Positions 1 to 8,800 of a stretch of DNA of 64,000 nt are shown one piece after another. Numbering within the stretch: position 1 is the stretch's first letter; every line of letters starts with the position of its first letter. The notes below the pieces were generated by a model. It had not been told where the DNA came from. It made no database searches and was given only the letters and a program-made list of their open reading frames with translations. Both the position numbers and the translations under genes were made by a program. Origin of the DNA: Lachnospiraceae bacterium (GTDB taxonomy: Bacteria; Bacteroidota; Bacteroidia; Bacteroidales; Muribaculaceae); contig JAMPGZ010000002.1 of the NCBI GenBank assembly GCA_023663655.1, forward strand, positions 1-64,000, in the 5' to 3' direction.

Positions 1-321
1 GACGGGACTCTCAATCGCAGGTGGATACGGTGGGTTTTCATTCTCGTGATAATTTATTTTGTCACAAAGGTAGTGTATGGATTGAGGGGATTTACCCACT
101 TTTTATCCCACCTGGGTGAATTTTTTTTGTTGGCTCAACGGGCTCGAGTTCGGTGGGGTTGATGGTATTGTCGGACATCTTCGATGCCCGTTTGCTTGTG
201 CCGGCTTTCACCGCACCTCGGCTTCGCCTCGTGGCGGTGCTACGATTGCAATGCCGTTTCACGGCATTTGTGGGCATTTTTCAGGGGCACTCTGCAAGAG
301 CGCGTGGACGAGCTTTGGGGC
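1..321. other. Left-end stretch without a recognised gene
   Basis: Nothing here supports a conserved protein. A short minus-strand frame (177 down to 92) would encode a peptide beginning MSDNTINPTE and ending GGIKSG, with no recognisable domain. A small hairpin (ATGCCG / CGGCAT around 252-268) is present. The stretch may be debris from a rearrangement that also truncated the barrel gene. Confidence 0.35.
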
Positions 322-513
322 ATCGGTGCCAGCGTGACATACCAGAAACTCTACTTTGGCGTAAGCGGATCACGGGGCAGCGGTGCCGGCGTAACATACC
401 AGAAATTCTACTTTGGCGTAAGCGGATCAATCGGAATGTGCAACATGATGGACGAGTCTGACACCAAATTCCACGAAAACCGCGTGTCATTCACCCTCGG
501 CTACAACTTCTAA
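322..513 (+). pseudogene. 3' remnant of an outer-membrane beta-barrel protein
   Basis: The last 63 codons read as the end of a Bacteroidota beta-barrel protein: alternating aromatic and glycine strands (VTYQKFYFGVSGS) and a C-terminal strand ending in GYNF, the terminal Phe typical of outer-membrane barrels. Upstream of about 320 the frame loses this character, with Cys/Arg/His-rich noise, and I see no start codon with a signal peptide. The fragment is therefore truncated or joined to unrelated DNA. It also contains an in-frame duplication of one strand. Family knowledge supports the barrel-end reading; the decay is inferred. Confidence 0.5.
324..429 (+). repeat. Tandem in-frame duplication, 57-bp period
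   Basis: Two 49-bp copies (324-372 and 381-429) differ at only a few positions and start 57 bp (19 codons) apart. Each encodes G-A-x-V-T-Y-Q-K-x-Y-F-G-V-S-G-S, one transmembrane strand and turn of the barrel remnant. Confidence 0.85.
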
Positions 514-537
514 TCCATAAACACTTATCATACATAA

Positions 538-576
538 CAGAAAGGAGATGCATCTTAGTGTAGCATCTCCTTTCTG
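538..576. terminator. 14-bp perfect hairpin, probable bidirectional terminator
   Basis: CAGAAAGGAGATGC (538-551) pairs perfectly with GCATCTCCTTTCTG (563-576) around an 11-nt loop. It sits between the stop of the barrel remnant (513, plus) and the stop of the restriction nuclease (594, minus), so it can end transcripts from both sides. A clear U-run is absent on either side, which lowers certainty about intrinsic termination. Confidence 0.65.
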
Positions 577-593
577 CATATATCACAACTAAT

Positions 594-1487
594 CTATTTT
601 GCCGGATAGCGTTTTACGTCTGATGACAATTTCTTTTTCAGATCCACAAATTTATTAACATTAAGTTGCTTCAGCAGATCACACAAATGATATCCTATTT
701 CATTTCCGTTATGCTTTAGTGGTTCGTCAAAAATCAACTTAGCACAAAGTTTGCCTTTATTTATTGACCATTTAACATATACAGAAAGTGGTCTTGGACC
801 ATCCCATTTTTTCTTATCATGCCTATAGTTTAATGCTTTGCAAGCAAAATATATGGTCTGATTTTTTGCGTATTCCTCTATTGGTTGTAGCATATCTAAA
901 CATTCAGCTAAATCTATATCGCGTTCATCAAGTTCTATTATATAATTTGCAACGCCTGAATTTTCTACTACCACACCATCGATCTTACTGTTCCTTTTGT
1001 CGGGAGAAAGATTTATTCCGGCAAAAATATCATATTTCTGCATATCGGAAAGTTCCATTACTTCCGATTTTAAACCACCCTGCTTGTTGAGTAATTCAAA
1101 TTTCCAACCTAATTTAATCGTTCCAGCTTCAGTTTTGCCCTGAGATTCAAAATACACCAATGAATCCTCGTCAAAACTATCTTTAATAGAAGTCGTGCAT
1201 CTTTCTATAATCTGTTCAGCCTGCGGTCCTAAAATCTCTTTAGCTCGTTCCAGTGAAATCTTATTTTCCAAAAAGTCAGCATTAAATTGCTTCACTGAAA
1301 TCTTTATCTCCCTAACCTCACCATCGGCAGATTGTCCTTTAACATAAACATCTGTTTTACATTCGCCACTGGATGGTCTCGGCTTTCCACACAATACAAT
1401 TTTGTATTCCTTACCTTCAAAAATAAATTTCTCCTCGTTTTTGAATAAATCTACTATCTTTTGTTCCGAATCAATAAATTTAGGCAT
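594..1487 (-). CDS. Predicted type II restriction endonuclease of the controller-regulated R-M system
   Basis: A 297-aa protein with no signal peptide or membrane segment. It has a plausible PD-(D/E)xK core: K-T-D46 on a strand after a Pro-rich loop (residues 35-48), then E60-I-K62 about 14 residues later. It follows the controller gene by 15 bp and shares its promoter; the M gene lies upstream. Because the methylase is closely M.HaeIII-like, the expected target is GGCC and the nuclease is probably HaeIII- or NgoPII-like. That specificity is inferred from the partner, since I could not match the nuclease itself. The gene is clearly more AT-rich than the housekeeping genes nearby, which fits acquisition by transfer. 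Confidence 0.72.
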   Translation of the reverse strand: MPKFIDSEQKIVDLFKNEEKFIFEGKEYKIVLCGKPRPSSGECKTDVYVKGQSADGEVREIKISVKQFNADFLENKISLERAKEILGPQAEQIIERCTTSIKDSFDEDSLVYFESQGKTEAGTIKLGWKFELLNKQGGLKSEVMELSDMQKYDIFAGINLSPDKRNSKIDGVVVENSGVANYIIELDERDIDLAECLDMLQPIEEYAKNQTIYFACKALNYRHDKKKWDGPRPLSVYVKWSINKGKLCAKLIFDEPLKHNGNEIGYHLCDLLKQLNVNKFVDLKKKLSSDVKRYPAK

Positions 1488-1502
1488 AATAACAAATATT
1501 AT

Positions 1503-1703
1503 CTACAACAAATCTTTAAGTGAAATCCCTAAAGCCTTAGCTATCCTATCGGCAATTTTCAATGACACATTACGCTTGCCTTTCTCAATATCAGGTAAAT
1601 ATGTTCTATCAATCTCAGCAAGATTTGCTAAGGCTTCCTGCGATAGTCCAAGAGATAACCTCTTGTCCCTCACTTTATTTCCAAAAGTTTCATTAATATC
1701 CAT
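1503..1703 (-). CDS. R-M controller (C) protein, XRE-family HTH
   Basis: A 66-aa protein that is almost entirely an XRE helix-turn-helix (residues about 8-62: LGLSQEALANLAEIDRTYL, then IEKGKRNVSLKIADRIAKALG). This is the size and fold of C proteins such as C.PvuII and C.Esp1396I, which bind a C-box, first activating then repressing their own C-R operon so that methylation precedes cutting. It lies between M and R on the same strand, 15 bp before R. The ATG is only 8 bp from a TAnnTTTG element, so the message is probably leaderless, as known for C.Esp1396I. The matching operator lies immediately upstream. Confidence 0.9.
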   Translation of the reverse strand: MDINETFGNKVRDKRLSLGLSQEALANLAEIDRTYLPDIEKGKRNVSLKIADRIAKALGISLKDLL

Positions 1704-1710
1704 GGTTGCA

Positions 1711-1758
1711 CAAAATTAAAGTCATGTGGACAATTATGCAACGGACTATAGTCTACAT
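1711..1758 (-). promoter_or_regulatory. C-box operator overlapping a Bacteroidota promoter
   Basis: Read on the minus strand, a C-box-like element spans 1758-1724: outer arms ATGTAGAC and GTCCACAT are inverted repeats (7 of 8), and the distal half contains GACTATAGTC as in published C-boxes. A TTG (1741-1739) lies in the operator between the half sites. It is followed after 20 bp by TAATTTTG (1718-1711), a perfect TAnnTTTG -7 element. The expected start of transcription falls at or just before the C ATG (1703). Binding to the proximal half would cover the -33/-7 spacer and repress; binding only to the distal half could activate. Confidence 0.85.
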
Positions 1759-1824
1759 CATCGTAGATAAGTTATTTATTTTCAATAGCATTAAATTTAA
1801 GACTATCTTACTTCAAAATATAGC

Positions 1825-2862
1825 CTAATATTTATCTGAAACAATAATTCCTTTACCGATTAAAGTTTGTTTTATCTGCATTGCAACATGATATGCAAGA
1901 TTCACCGGCACAGCATTGCCTACCATCTTATAACCATAATTCACATCGTCATATCTAAATATAAAATCATCTGGAAAACTCTGTACTCGAGCCACCTCAC
2001 GAACCGTCATACGGCGATAAAGATGTTCGCTCCCCGGAGCAAATTTCTGCAAATTCTTTTCTACTTTAATCATTTTAGGTGCTTGCGGATGCAATTGACA
2101 TTGACGACCGCTTGCTTGTACTGTGAATCCTGGTTCATCCCAAGCTCTAACTCTATTACGCGACATAAAGATAGGAGAATACGCCCCGATGAAATACTCA
2201 TGATTGGGTTTATGACATTTAGTGCCATTAGTCTTGTTTTTATCAAGAGCCGGAATCGCAGAATCTTTCAAATCCCAAATACATTCTCTAAGAGTAGGCT
2301 TATGCTTCTTAGGCACAGGATATTCAAAATCATGTATATTCAAATCTTTGCGGAATCCTATATAGAATACCCTATCTCGATCCTCTGCCACATCGTAATC
2401 ATTGGCATTCAGCATCTTAAGATTAACATCATAACCGGCTTCATCAAACAATCTCATGAATCCATCAACAGCCGACGAATGTCTTTTTGCAAGCATCCCC
2501 GAAACATTTTCAGCGACAAAGAACAGTGGTTGCTTATCACGAAGAATTCTTATATACTCATAAAACAATTGACCTCGTGCGTCATCAATTCCTTTCAGTG
2601 ACCCGGCCTCACTCCATGATTGACAAGGAGGGCCTCCGATGATGCCAGTAATGCCATCAGGAAAGTAACACGACGGAATTCTACGAATGTCACAATCTAA
2701 AAGCCTTACATCTGGGAAATTAGCACGATACGTAGGACAAATTTTCTTATCAAATTCGTTTGCAATTACTGTTTTGAAACCGGCATTATGGAAACCCAAA
2801 TCCAAACCACCAGCTCCAGAGAAAAGACTAATCAAAGTCAGCATATCGTGCTTTTTATCCAT
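1825..2862 (-). CDS. DNA cytosine-5 methyltransferase, M.HaeIII-like (predicted GGCC)
   Basis: Contains the 5-methylcytosine methylase motifs in order: FSGAGG (I), GGPPCQSWS with catalytic Cys near residue 80 (IV), AENVSGM (VI), a D-R-D-R-V motif VIII, a target-recognition segment with [31 protein letters not shown] (IX) and [13 protein letters not shown] (X). The IV region and the recognition segment closely resemble M.HaeIII as I recall it, so GGCC modification is predicted. A longer start at 2880 lies 2 bp from a -7 element and would not be transcribed, so I chose the next ATG at 2862; 2844 ([10 protein letters not shown]) is also possible. The gene has its own promoter, separate from the C-R promoter, so it can be expressed before R. 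Confidence 0.93.
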   Translation of the reverse strand: MDKKHDMLTLISLFSGAGGLDLGFHNAGFKTVIANEFDKKICPTYRANFPDVRLLDCDIRRIPSCYFPDGITGIIGGPPCQSWSEAGSLKGIDDARGQLFYEYIRILRDKQPLFFVAENVSGMLAKRHSSAVDGFMRLFDEAGYDVNLKMLNANDYDVAEDRDRVFYIGFRKDLNIHDFEYPVPKKHKPTLRECIWDLKDSAIPALDKNKTNGTKCHKPNHEYFIGAYSPIFMSRNRVRAWDEPGFTVQASGRQCQLHPQAPKMIKVEKNLQKFAPGSEHLYRRMTVREVARVQSFPDDFIFRYDDVNYGYKMVGNAVPVNLAYHVAMQIKQTLIGKGIIVSDKY

Positions 2863-2881
2863 ACTTCTAAGTTTCGTCATG

Positions 2882-2889
2882 CAAAGTTA
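2882..2889 (-). promoter_or_regulatory. -7 element (TAACTTTG) of the methylase gene
   Basis: A perfect TAnnTTTG lies on the minus strand ending 1 nt before the upstream-most ATG. It rules that ATG out and supports a start at 2862. No good -33 TTG at 19-21 bp was seen. Confidence 0.6.
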
Positions 2890-2931
2890 CTGAAATACAC
2901 TGAAACATATATCTCCTGATAGAAATAAGTT

Positions 2932-2967
2932 TTTTGAATAGAAATTCAGAGATGAAGCTATTCAAAA
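2932..2967 (-). terminator. 10-bp hairpin between the long pdxJ-side operon and the R-M system
   Basis: TTTTGAATAG (2932-2941) pairs perfectly with CTATTCAAAA (2958-2967) around a 16-nt loop. It begins 9 bp after the lipoprotein gene stop (2976, minus) and lies before the methylase promoter, so it probably ends transcription of the 12083-2976 run. Confidence 0.5.
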
Positions 2968-2975
2968 TATCCATA

Positions 2976-3545
2976 TCATAGTTCAAGCCCTATGCCTTTG
3001 TAGAGGACTGAGGTGCGTTCCCATTGCGGATCATGTTCGATGACATAGGAAAATGGGCGTAGATACTTTTCGCTGTTAGAAAATTCCGTAATGGCTTTAT
3101 AAGCCGCCTCTGCATCACGTACACGCCAAAGGCAGAGCATGGTACCGTCAATCAAGGTGTGACCTACATATATCGCGTTGACAGGTTTTAAATCGCCATT
3201 GACGAGTGAATCAATTTTATCTTCAGTTTTATACAACGGTTCAAATTCCGACTCCACCGGCAACCTGTCATCGGTCATATTTTCGATATATATACACACA
3301 CTGCACTCCCAGGGATATGCTCCTTTAGGTTCATATCCTGCAAGCGATGAATTAATCATAGCCGTACCATAATGTTTGCCATCATTAACTTCAGCTCCGA
3401 TAAATACCGAATCTGTAACAGCTACCGGCTCAGGTAACTGAACCTTCTGCACGGCTTTCTTTCTGCTGCTGCAATAATTCAACAGCAGGATTGTGACGAT
3501 CGAAATCACTATTGCAAAAATCATATTCATAGAGTGTTTTTTCAT
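2976..3545 (-). CDS. Hypothetical membrane-anchored or lipoprotein-like protein
   Basis: A 189-aa protein. An N-terminal hydrophobic stretch (residues 8-24) is followed by LLLNYCSS, which could serve as a lipobox with Cys25 but is not canonical. The rest is a soluble domain with W-containing strands (PWECSVCIYIEN; LCLWRVRD) and no family I can name. It is the last gene of the minus-strand run, 17 bp after the AlkD-like gene, so it is probably co-transcribed with it. Function unknown. Confidence 0.7.
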   Translation of the reverse strand: MKKHSMNMIFAIVISIVTILLLNYCSSRKKAVQKVQLPEPVAVTDSVFIGAEVNDGKHYGTAMINSSLAGYEPKGAYPWECSVCIYIENMTDDRLPVESEFEPLYKTEDKIDSLVNGDLKPVNAIYVGHTLIDGTMLCLWRVRDAEAAYKAITEFSNSEKYLRPFSYVIEHDPQWERTSVLYKGIGLEL

Positions 3546-3562
3546 GTTAGTTATATTTATAG

Positions 3563-4327
3563 TTATTTTCTATCTCGTTTTAACCAGCGGAGGCGTTCGG
3601 GGGGATCCATGCGCTCGATGGCATAGCGGAGTGTGGTGCGTGGCAAGGAGCGGTAATTATCATTGAGAAATTCTCGCAGCAGGTCGAGATCCTTCTTGCC
3701 TACCTCTCGCAGCACCCATCCTACAGCCTTGTGGATGAGGTCGTGCTTGTGCGGAAGCAGCTTGCGGGCTATACGCAACGAGTCGTCAAACTGCCGTGCC
3801 CTCACTAATTCCAATGTAGTCACAATCGATATGCGCTGCTCCCACAGGTTGTCGCTCTCAGCCAAGCGGTCAAGAATGTCGCGCGGCGGCATTTCTCCGT
3901 CAACACCCGGATATAGCAGCATGGAGCCAAGAATATATTCGCACGAAAGATCCACAAGATCCCAATTATTGGCTTGGCGGGCATGACGAAGAAAGAAACC
4001 GGTAAGTTCGGCACGTCGCTCAGCCCCGGCAGTGGCAGGCTCTTTACGACGCGGCAACGCCGCCTTCATCTCCTCCACTATAAGCAAAAATCCACACAAC
4101 CTTGCCTCATGCCACTTGGAGTAAAGCAATTTCTCTATTTCATGCAGCGGCACCCGGCATTTTGCCTCCTTCACCACGCTGCGTGTCTGCGGCACTTTGA
4201 GCCCTAAGAAACAATCACCCTCGCCATACTCCCCCTTGCCGGTCTTGAAAAACCGCATCAGAATATCCCGCTGCCGCTCATCAGCCATGTCGGTCAAACT
4301 CTCTATTATCTCTTCGGCTGTTATCAT
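3563..4327 (-). CDS. DNA alkylation repair protein, AlkD/HEAT-repeat family
   Basis: A 254-aa all-helical protein built of HEAT-like repeats. It carries the family-typical N-terminal GxFLGLKVPQTR segment (residues about 40-50), then KWHEARLCGFLLIV, NNWDLVDLS and HKAVGWVLREVGKKD, all recognisable parts of AlkD/AlkC-like glycosylases. Members excise positively charged alkylated bases (3mA, 7mG) without base flipping. The Trp and Asp of NNWDLVD match the DNA-lesion contact region of AlkD. It lies 23 bp downstream of queG on the same strand, probably in one transcript. Confidence 0.88.
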   Translation of the reverse strand: MITAEEIIESLTDMADERQRDILMRFFKTGKGEYGEGDCFLGLKVPQTRSVVKEAKCRVPLHEIEKLLYSKWHEARLCGFLLIVEEMKAALPRRKEPATAGAERRAELTGFFLRHARQANNWDLVDLSCEYILGSMLLYPGVDGEMPPRDILDRLAESDNLWEQRISIVTTLELVRARQFDDSLRIARKLLPHKHDLIHKAVGWVLREVGKKDLDLLREFLNDNYRSLPRTTLRYAIERMDPPERLRWLKRDRK

Positions 4328-4350
4328 ATCGTAATTTTTACAAGTAATGG

Positions 4351-5271
4351 TCAGGAATCAAGATGACGCAGATTTCTCAACAGTCCGGCAAGTTTAGCCC
4401 TCTTAACGGCTGAGTGCCGGAATATGGAATTGAATTTTTCAGGAGTAAGACCGGCGATAGCGTTCCGGTCAAGAACCATAAACGCCTCCGAGGGTTGAAA
4501 CTCGGCAATATCAGTAGGCACGGCATTACGGTTGTGAGGACACACAGACTGGCACTCATCGCATCCGTAAATATGATTACCAAGATTCAGCGGGGCGTCA
4601 AATTCGCCTTTATGCTCGATAGTGAGATAGGAAAGACACCTGCGTGCATCCACCCTGCCATCCGGCAGAATAGCCTTACCAGGGCAGCTCTTAACGCAAG
4701 CCATGCAGTCGCCACACGACAGTCGGCACGGCTCGTCAGGCACAAACTCCACCGTGGTCAGAATCTCGCCAAGAAAGAAATAGGAGCCCTTGCCGGGTAT
4801 TATGAGCTGATTGTTTCTACCGATGAAACCGATTCCCGCTCTTTGCGCCCAATAACGCTCACGCAACGGCGCCGTGTCGACACACACCCTCGTTTCCCCG
4901 CCAAACTCCCCGCGAATCATCGCAGCAAGCTGTGAGAGACGTTCACGCACCACCTCATGATAATCAGTCCCATAGGAGTAAAGAGCAAATTCAGGCAACC
5001 TTTTATCACGGCACACAGCAGGATAATAGTTGAAAGCGCACACAATGACACTCTTAGCCCCCTCAAGCAGAAGACGCGGATCCTCACGCACATCATGATA
5101 TCGGTCAAGATACCCCATTCCGGCATGACACCCGGCTCCAATCCACTCCCTATAGGATTCAGCGGCACACCGCTGCACAGGCATGGCTGCCGCGATGCCA
5201 AGAGCGCTCACGCCAAGACTTGCCGCATGATTCCGGATCGACGCGCTACATGGGGATGGGTGCAAACTCAT
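4351..5271 (-). CDS. queG: Epoxyqueuosine reductase
   Basis: Catalyses the last step of queuosine synthesis, reducing epoxyqueuosine to queuosine in tRNA, using cobalamin and two [4Fe-4S] clusters. The 306-aa protein has the family layout: an N-terminal DUF1730 region with YHEVVRERL (104-112) and D132, the position of the proposed catalytic Asp, then the ferredoxin-like part with CGDCMACVKSC (186-196) and CDECQSVCPHN (237-247). Its 5' end overlaps the deacetylase gene by 26 bp in another frame, so translation may be coupled. Confidence 0.95.
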   Translation of the reverse strand: MSLHPSPCSASIRNHAASLGVSALGIAAAMPVQRCAAESYREWIGAGCHAGMGYLDRYHDVREDPRLLLEGAKSVIVCAFNYYPAVCRDKRLPEFALYSYGTDYHEVVRERLSQLAAMIRGEFGGETRVCVDTAPLRERYWAQRAGIGFIGRNNQLIIPGKGSYFFLGEILTTVEFVPDEPCRLSCGDCMACVKSCPGKAILPDGRVDARRCLSYLTIEHKGEFDAPLNLGNHIYGCDECQSVCPHNRNAVPTDIAEFQPSEAFMVLDRNAIAGLTPEKFNSIFRHSAVKRAKLAGLLRNLRHLDS

Positions 5272-5884
5272 AGCCTTGCTCTTTCAGCCATTCAATCGCA
5301 CGGGGCAAAGCATAACGCAGATTACGTTCCGCCTTCAAAGAGTCGTGAAACACGATTATAGATCCTTTCCTCACGAATCGCTTCACATTCTTAAGCACCT
5401 GTTCGCCGGTAAGTTTCTTGGAATAGTCACGAGTCACGAGATCATACATCACGATGTTGAAATGCTCCTTTATGACACGAGCCTGCCCCCAACGCATCAG
5501 CCCGTGAGGAGGACGATAAAGCGAACTGTCGATCAAGTCATCGGCAATCTTTATATTGCGCAGATACACTCTCGACCTCTCCTTGAATCCTTGCAGATGA
5601 TTCATCGTGTGATTGCCCCAACTGTGACCGCGCCGCTTGATCTCCTCAAGAAGATGCGGATTACGCTTCACATTGTCGCCCACAAGAAAGAATGTGGCTT
5701 TTATATTGTAATAGTCCAACAAGTCCAATACCCAAGGTGTCACCTCGGGTATCGGTCCGTCGTCAAATGTAAGATAGACCACCTTCTGCTTCTTACGCTT
5801 GATGCGCCATATCGCTTCCGGAAAAAGGATGCGATACAACAGCGGCGGCTGTTCTATGAATTTCAGATGAGGCCACTTCATCAC
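5246..5884 (-). CDS. Polysaccharide deacetylase (NodB homology) family protein
   Basis: A 212-aa carbohydrate esterase family 4 protein. It shows the NodB motifs: TFDDGP (residues 39-44, the catalytic Asp and metal-binding Asp), HSWGNHTMNH (motif 2 metal histidines), YRPPHG (motif 3) and the C-terminal FHD motif. There is no signal peptide, so it may act in the cytoplasm or be membrane-associated through its hydrophobic N terminus. It overlaps the GT117 gene by 4 bp (ATGA) and queG by 26 bp. Substrate unknown; the neighbouring glycosyltransferase suggests a glycan intermediate. Confidence 0.88.
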   Translation of the reverse strand: MMKWPHLKFIEQPPLLYRILFPEAIWRIKRKKQKVVYLTFDDGPIPEVTPWVLDLLDYYNIKATFFLVGDNVKRNPHLLEEIKRRGHSWGNHTMNHLQGFKERSRVYLRNIKIADDLIDSSLYRPPHGLMRWGQARVIKEHFNIVMYDLVTRDYSKKLTGEQVLKNVKRFVRKGSIIVFHDSLKAERNLRYALPRAIEWLKEQGYEFAPIPM

Positions 5885-8800
5885 TGCCGTTTCTGTGATC
5901 CGGGAAAATAGCGTGAGAAATTGACACCTTCACCCTGAAGCGTCTTCATCAATTCCTGAAGATCTCCGCCAAGCTCGGCATAAGTCTGCAACAGGTTGAT
6001 GAAATAAGTGTCATAAATATAGCGGTCAGTGAGAGTCAGCGTTGACAACTGTGCCGGAGTCAGGCTCTGGAAGTAGAGCACATACTGTTTATGGCGGTCA
6101 ATCTCGTCGGTCAGTATCTCCATCGCGCGCTCATGGTTCTTGTCATTGCCGGTGGCTATGGCAAGACGGTTGTAGACATTCACCAACTGTGTTCCCATAG
6201 GCACACTCAGCGGCGATGTGTAGAGCGGAAGTTTCTCCATCATCAAGTCGACCACTTCCTGCGCTTTAGCGTAACGATCCTTAGCCAGAGCCTTAAGTTC
6301 GGCTACTTTTGAAGCCTCCATCGAAGCGCTGTCACTGTCAAGCGACATCTCCACAATGGCGCCCTCATTATACAGAGCCGTTGCAAGATCAATCATAGAG
6401 GTGCGCGTGGTGTTCACCATGCGGCGTATAGTCTCGTCAAGATATATGTCGTCAGCCGACTTAGCCTTATCGATTCCACCCCAGCGGAATTTATTCACGA
6501 TATTGTCGTAAGCACGGTCAGTGTCAACGGCAATGTGATAATCATCATAATCCTTGTTAAGGAACGGAGTGATCTCATTTGCCATACCGGTCGAACGCAT
6601 ATATTTCGACAGATTCAGATAGTAGCTGTCGGGCACCGTCATAGCGAAATAAATAGGACGCTTCCATCCATTTGCGGCATTTGTGGCAAGCATATCGAGA
6701 GCAATGACATTGCTCAGGCGCAATCCGCCTTCCGGCTCTTCGCGCTGATCCGCGTCAATGTATTCGGCAACGGCAGGAAGCTCCTCCTCGGTGACACGTC
6801 CCGATTTCAGCAACGCCTCCTTGTCGACGGGAATATACATATTGGGATACTTGACCTCATAAAGTCCCCAGTCATTCTTATTGGCATCGTCGGAATACAA
6901 CGCCTTCAATGATGACAAGATATTGACCTTGGTTGTGTCAGGAGTCAGGAAGTAGTTGAACTGACGCTTGTCATGGGCATATAGATCGGACGTGGCGAGC
7001 ATATCGATAGCATCAGCATCGTAGGAAGGAAGCTTCTGCTGGTCAACATACCAGTCGGTGGTGAGATATGACATATTCACCACCCTCACATCAGTGCGGA
7101 ACCCTTCGACCTCCTGAGCATACCACAAGGGGAATGTGTCATTGTCACCATTGGTGAAGATAATGGCATTCGGCTCAAGACTCGACAGATAGTTCATACC
7201 GAAGTCACGGGTAGTGTAACGGTCGGCACGGTCATGGTCATCCCATGTCTGTGAAACCATCTGAAGCGGCACAAGCAGTCCGATAACGGCAGCCACAGCA
7301 GCAGCCACGATGGAAGTATTGCCATCAGATGATTTCTTCTTTGCCGCAACATACTTGGTGATGAGGTGCCATATACCGGCAACACCCATACCCACCCAGA
7401 TAGCAAACGCATAGAAGGATCCGGCAAACGCATAGTCGCGTTCACGGGGCTGATTGGGGGTCTGGTTCAAGTAAAGCACAATGGCAATACCGGTCATGAA
7501 AAACAGGAATGCCACAATCCAGAATTGCTCTATTCCTCGCTTGGATATAAACGACTGCCACAGCAATCCGATAATACCAAGGATGAGCGGAAGCATGAAG
7601 AACACATTATGCCCCTTGTTGCCCTTTCCGAGATCATCAGGAAGCAGCGACTGGTCACCGAGTCTCATATCGTCGAGGAACGGAATTCCAGAAATCCAGT
7701 TTCCATGAGTCACCTCACCATTTCCTTGAATATCATTCTGACGGCCTGCGAAATTCCACATGAAATACCTCCAATACATGTGGTTCAACTGATAATTGAA
7801 GAAATATCTCAGGTTTTCAAGGAATGTGGGCTTGATCTTGGTAGTGGTTCCAGCCGGATACACACTGCCGTCGGGAGAACGATAGGGATTCACTTGCACC
7901 GGAGTGCCTGTCATGCCTGTCCACTCTCTGTATTGATCGGCATATTTTCCGTCATACATTCTCGGGAACAGCATATTCAGCTCCGGATTCATCACATAAT
8001 CAGTCTTATTTCCAATCACCTCATAACGGTCGGGCTGCTCGGGAGAAGTTTTCACAGTCTTGCCATACAGCGTCTTTCCGGTCTTCTTCAACGCCTGAGG
8101 ACGTCCGCCGGCATCCACCTTATACACAATACCGGAATTGAATGTCTGTCCGTAGAACAGAGGACGGTCGCCATACTGCTCGCGGTTAAGATAAGAACTG
8201 AGGGCAAACACATTGTCAGGAGCATTCTGATTCATAGGCGTATGAGCCGATGAACGAATGAGCAACAATGCATAGGAAGAATATCCTATAAATATAACGA
8301 ATATGCTAAGAACCACCACATTGAGTATTCTGACAGGAACGCGTTTCATGAACCGGAACAGATACACGCACAATGCAGCAATAAGCACAACCGGAATCCA
8401 CAGATTATCGCCGATGAAAGACATACCTGACATCACGATTGTCAGCAACACCGAGATTTTAATCATCAAGGCGCTACGCTGGCGATAAAGCTCGCTTATG
8501 CTCCACCCCATCACACACATCAACAGAATGGCATAGATCAGTGTGCCGGTATTGTAGCTCATTCCAAAGACATTCACACAAAGCAGCTCGAAATATTGAG
8601 CTATCTCGATAAAGCCCGGAACAAGACCGTAAAGAATAAGTCCCACAATGACAAATGACACGCCGAGAGCCATCAATGAACCCTTGGCTGTGGGGTTGGA
8701 GAACTTTTTATAGTAGAACACAAGCACAATCGCCGGAATACACAGCAAGTTAAGCAAGTGGACAGCAATAGAGATACCTATCACGTATGATATAAGCACC

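Noticed and set aside
1867..2601. Long plus-strand open frame (244 codons)
   Set aside because: It is antisense to the M.HaeIII-like methylase, whose motifs are unmistakable; composition is typical of a shadow frame.
594..2975. Direct repeats flanking the first R-M system
   Set aside because: I compared 514-593 with 2881-2975 and found no shared repeat, unlike the second system.
7366..8253. Plus-strand open frame of 295 codons
   Set aside because: Antisense to the GT117 gene, rich in His/Ile/Arg, with no domain or start signal.
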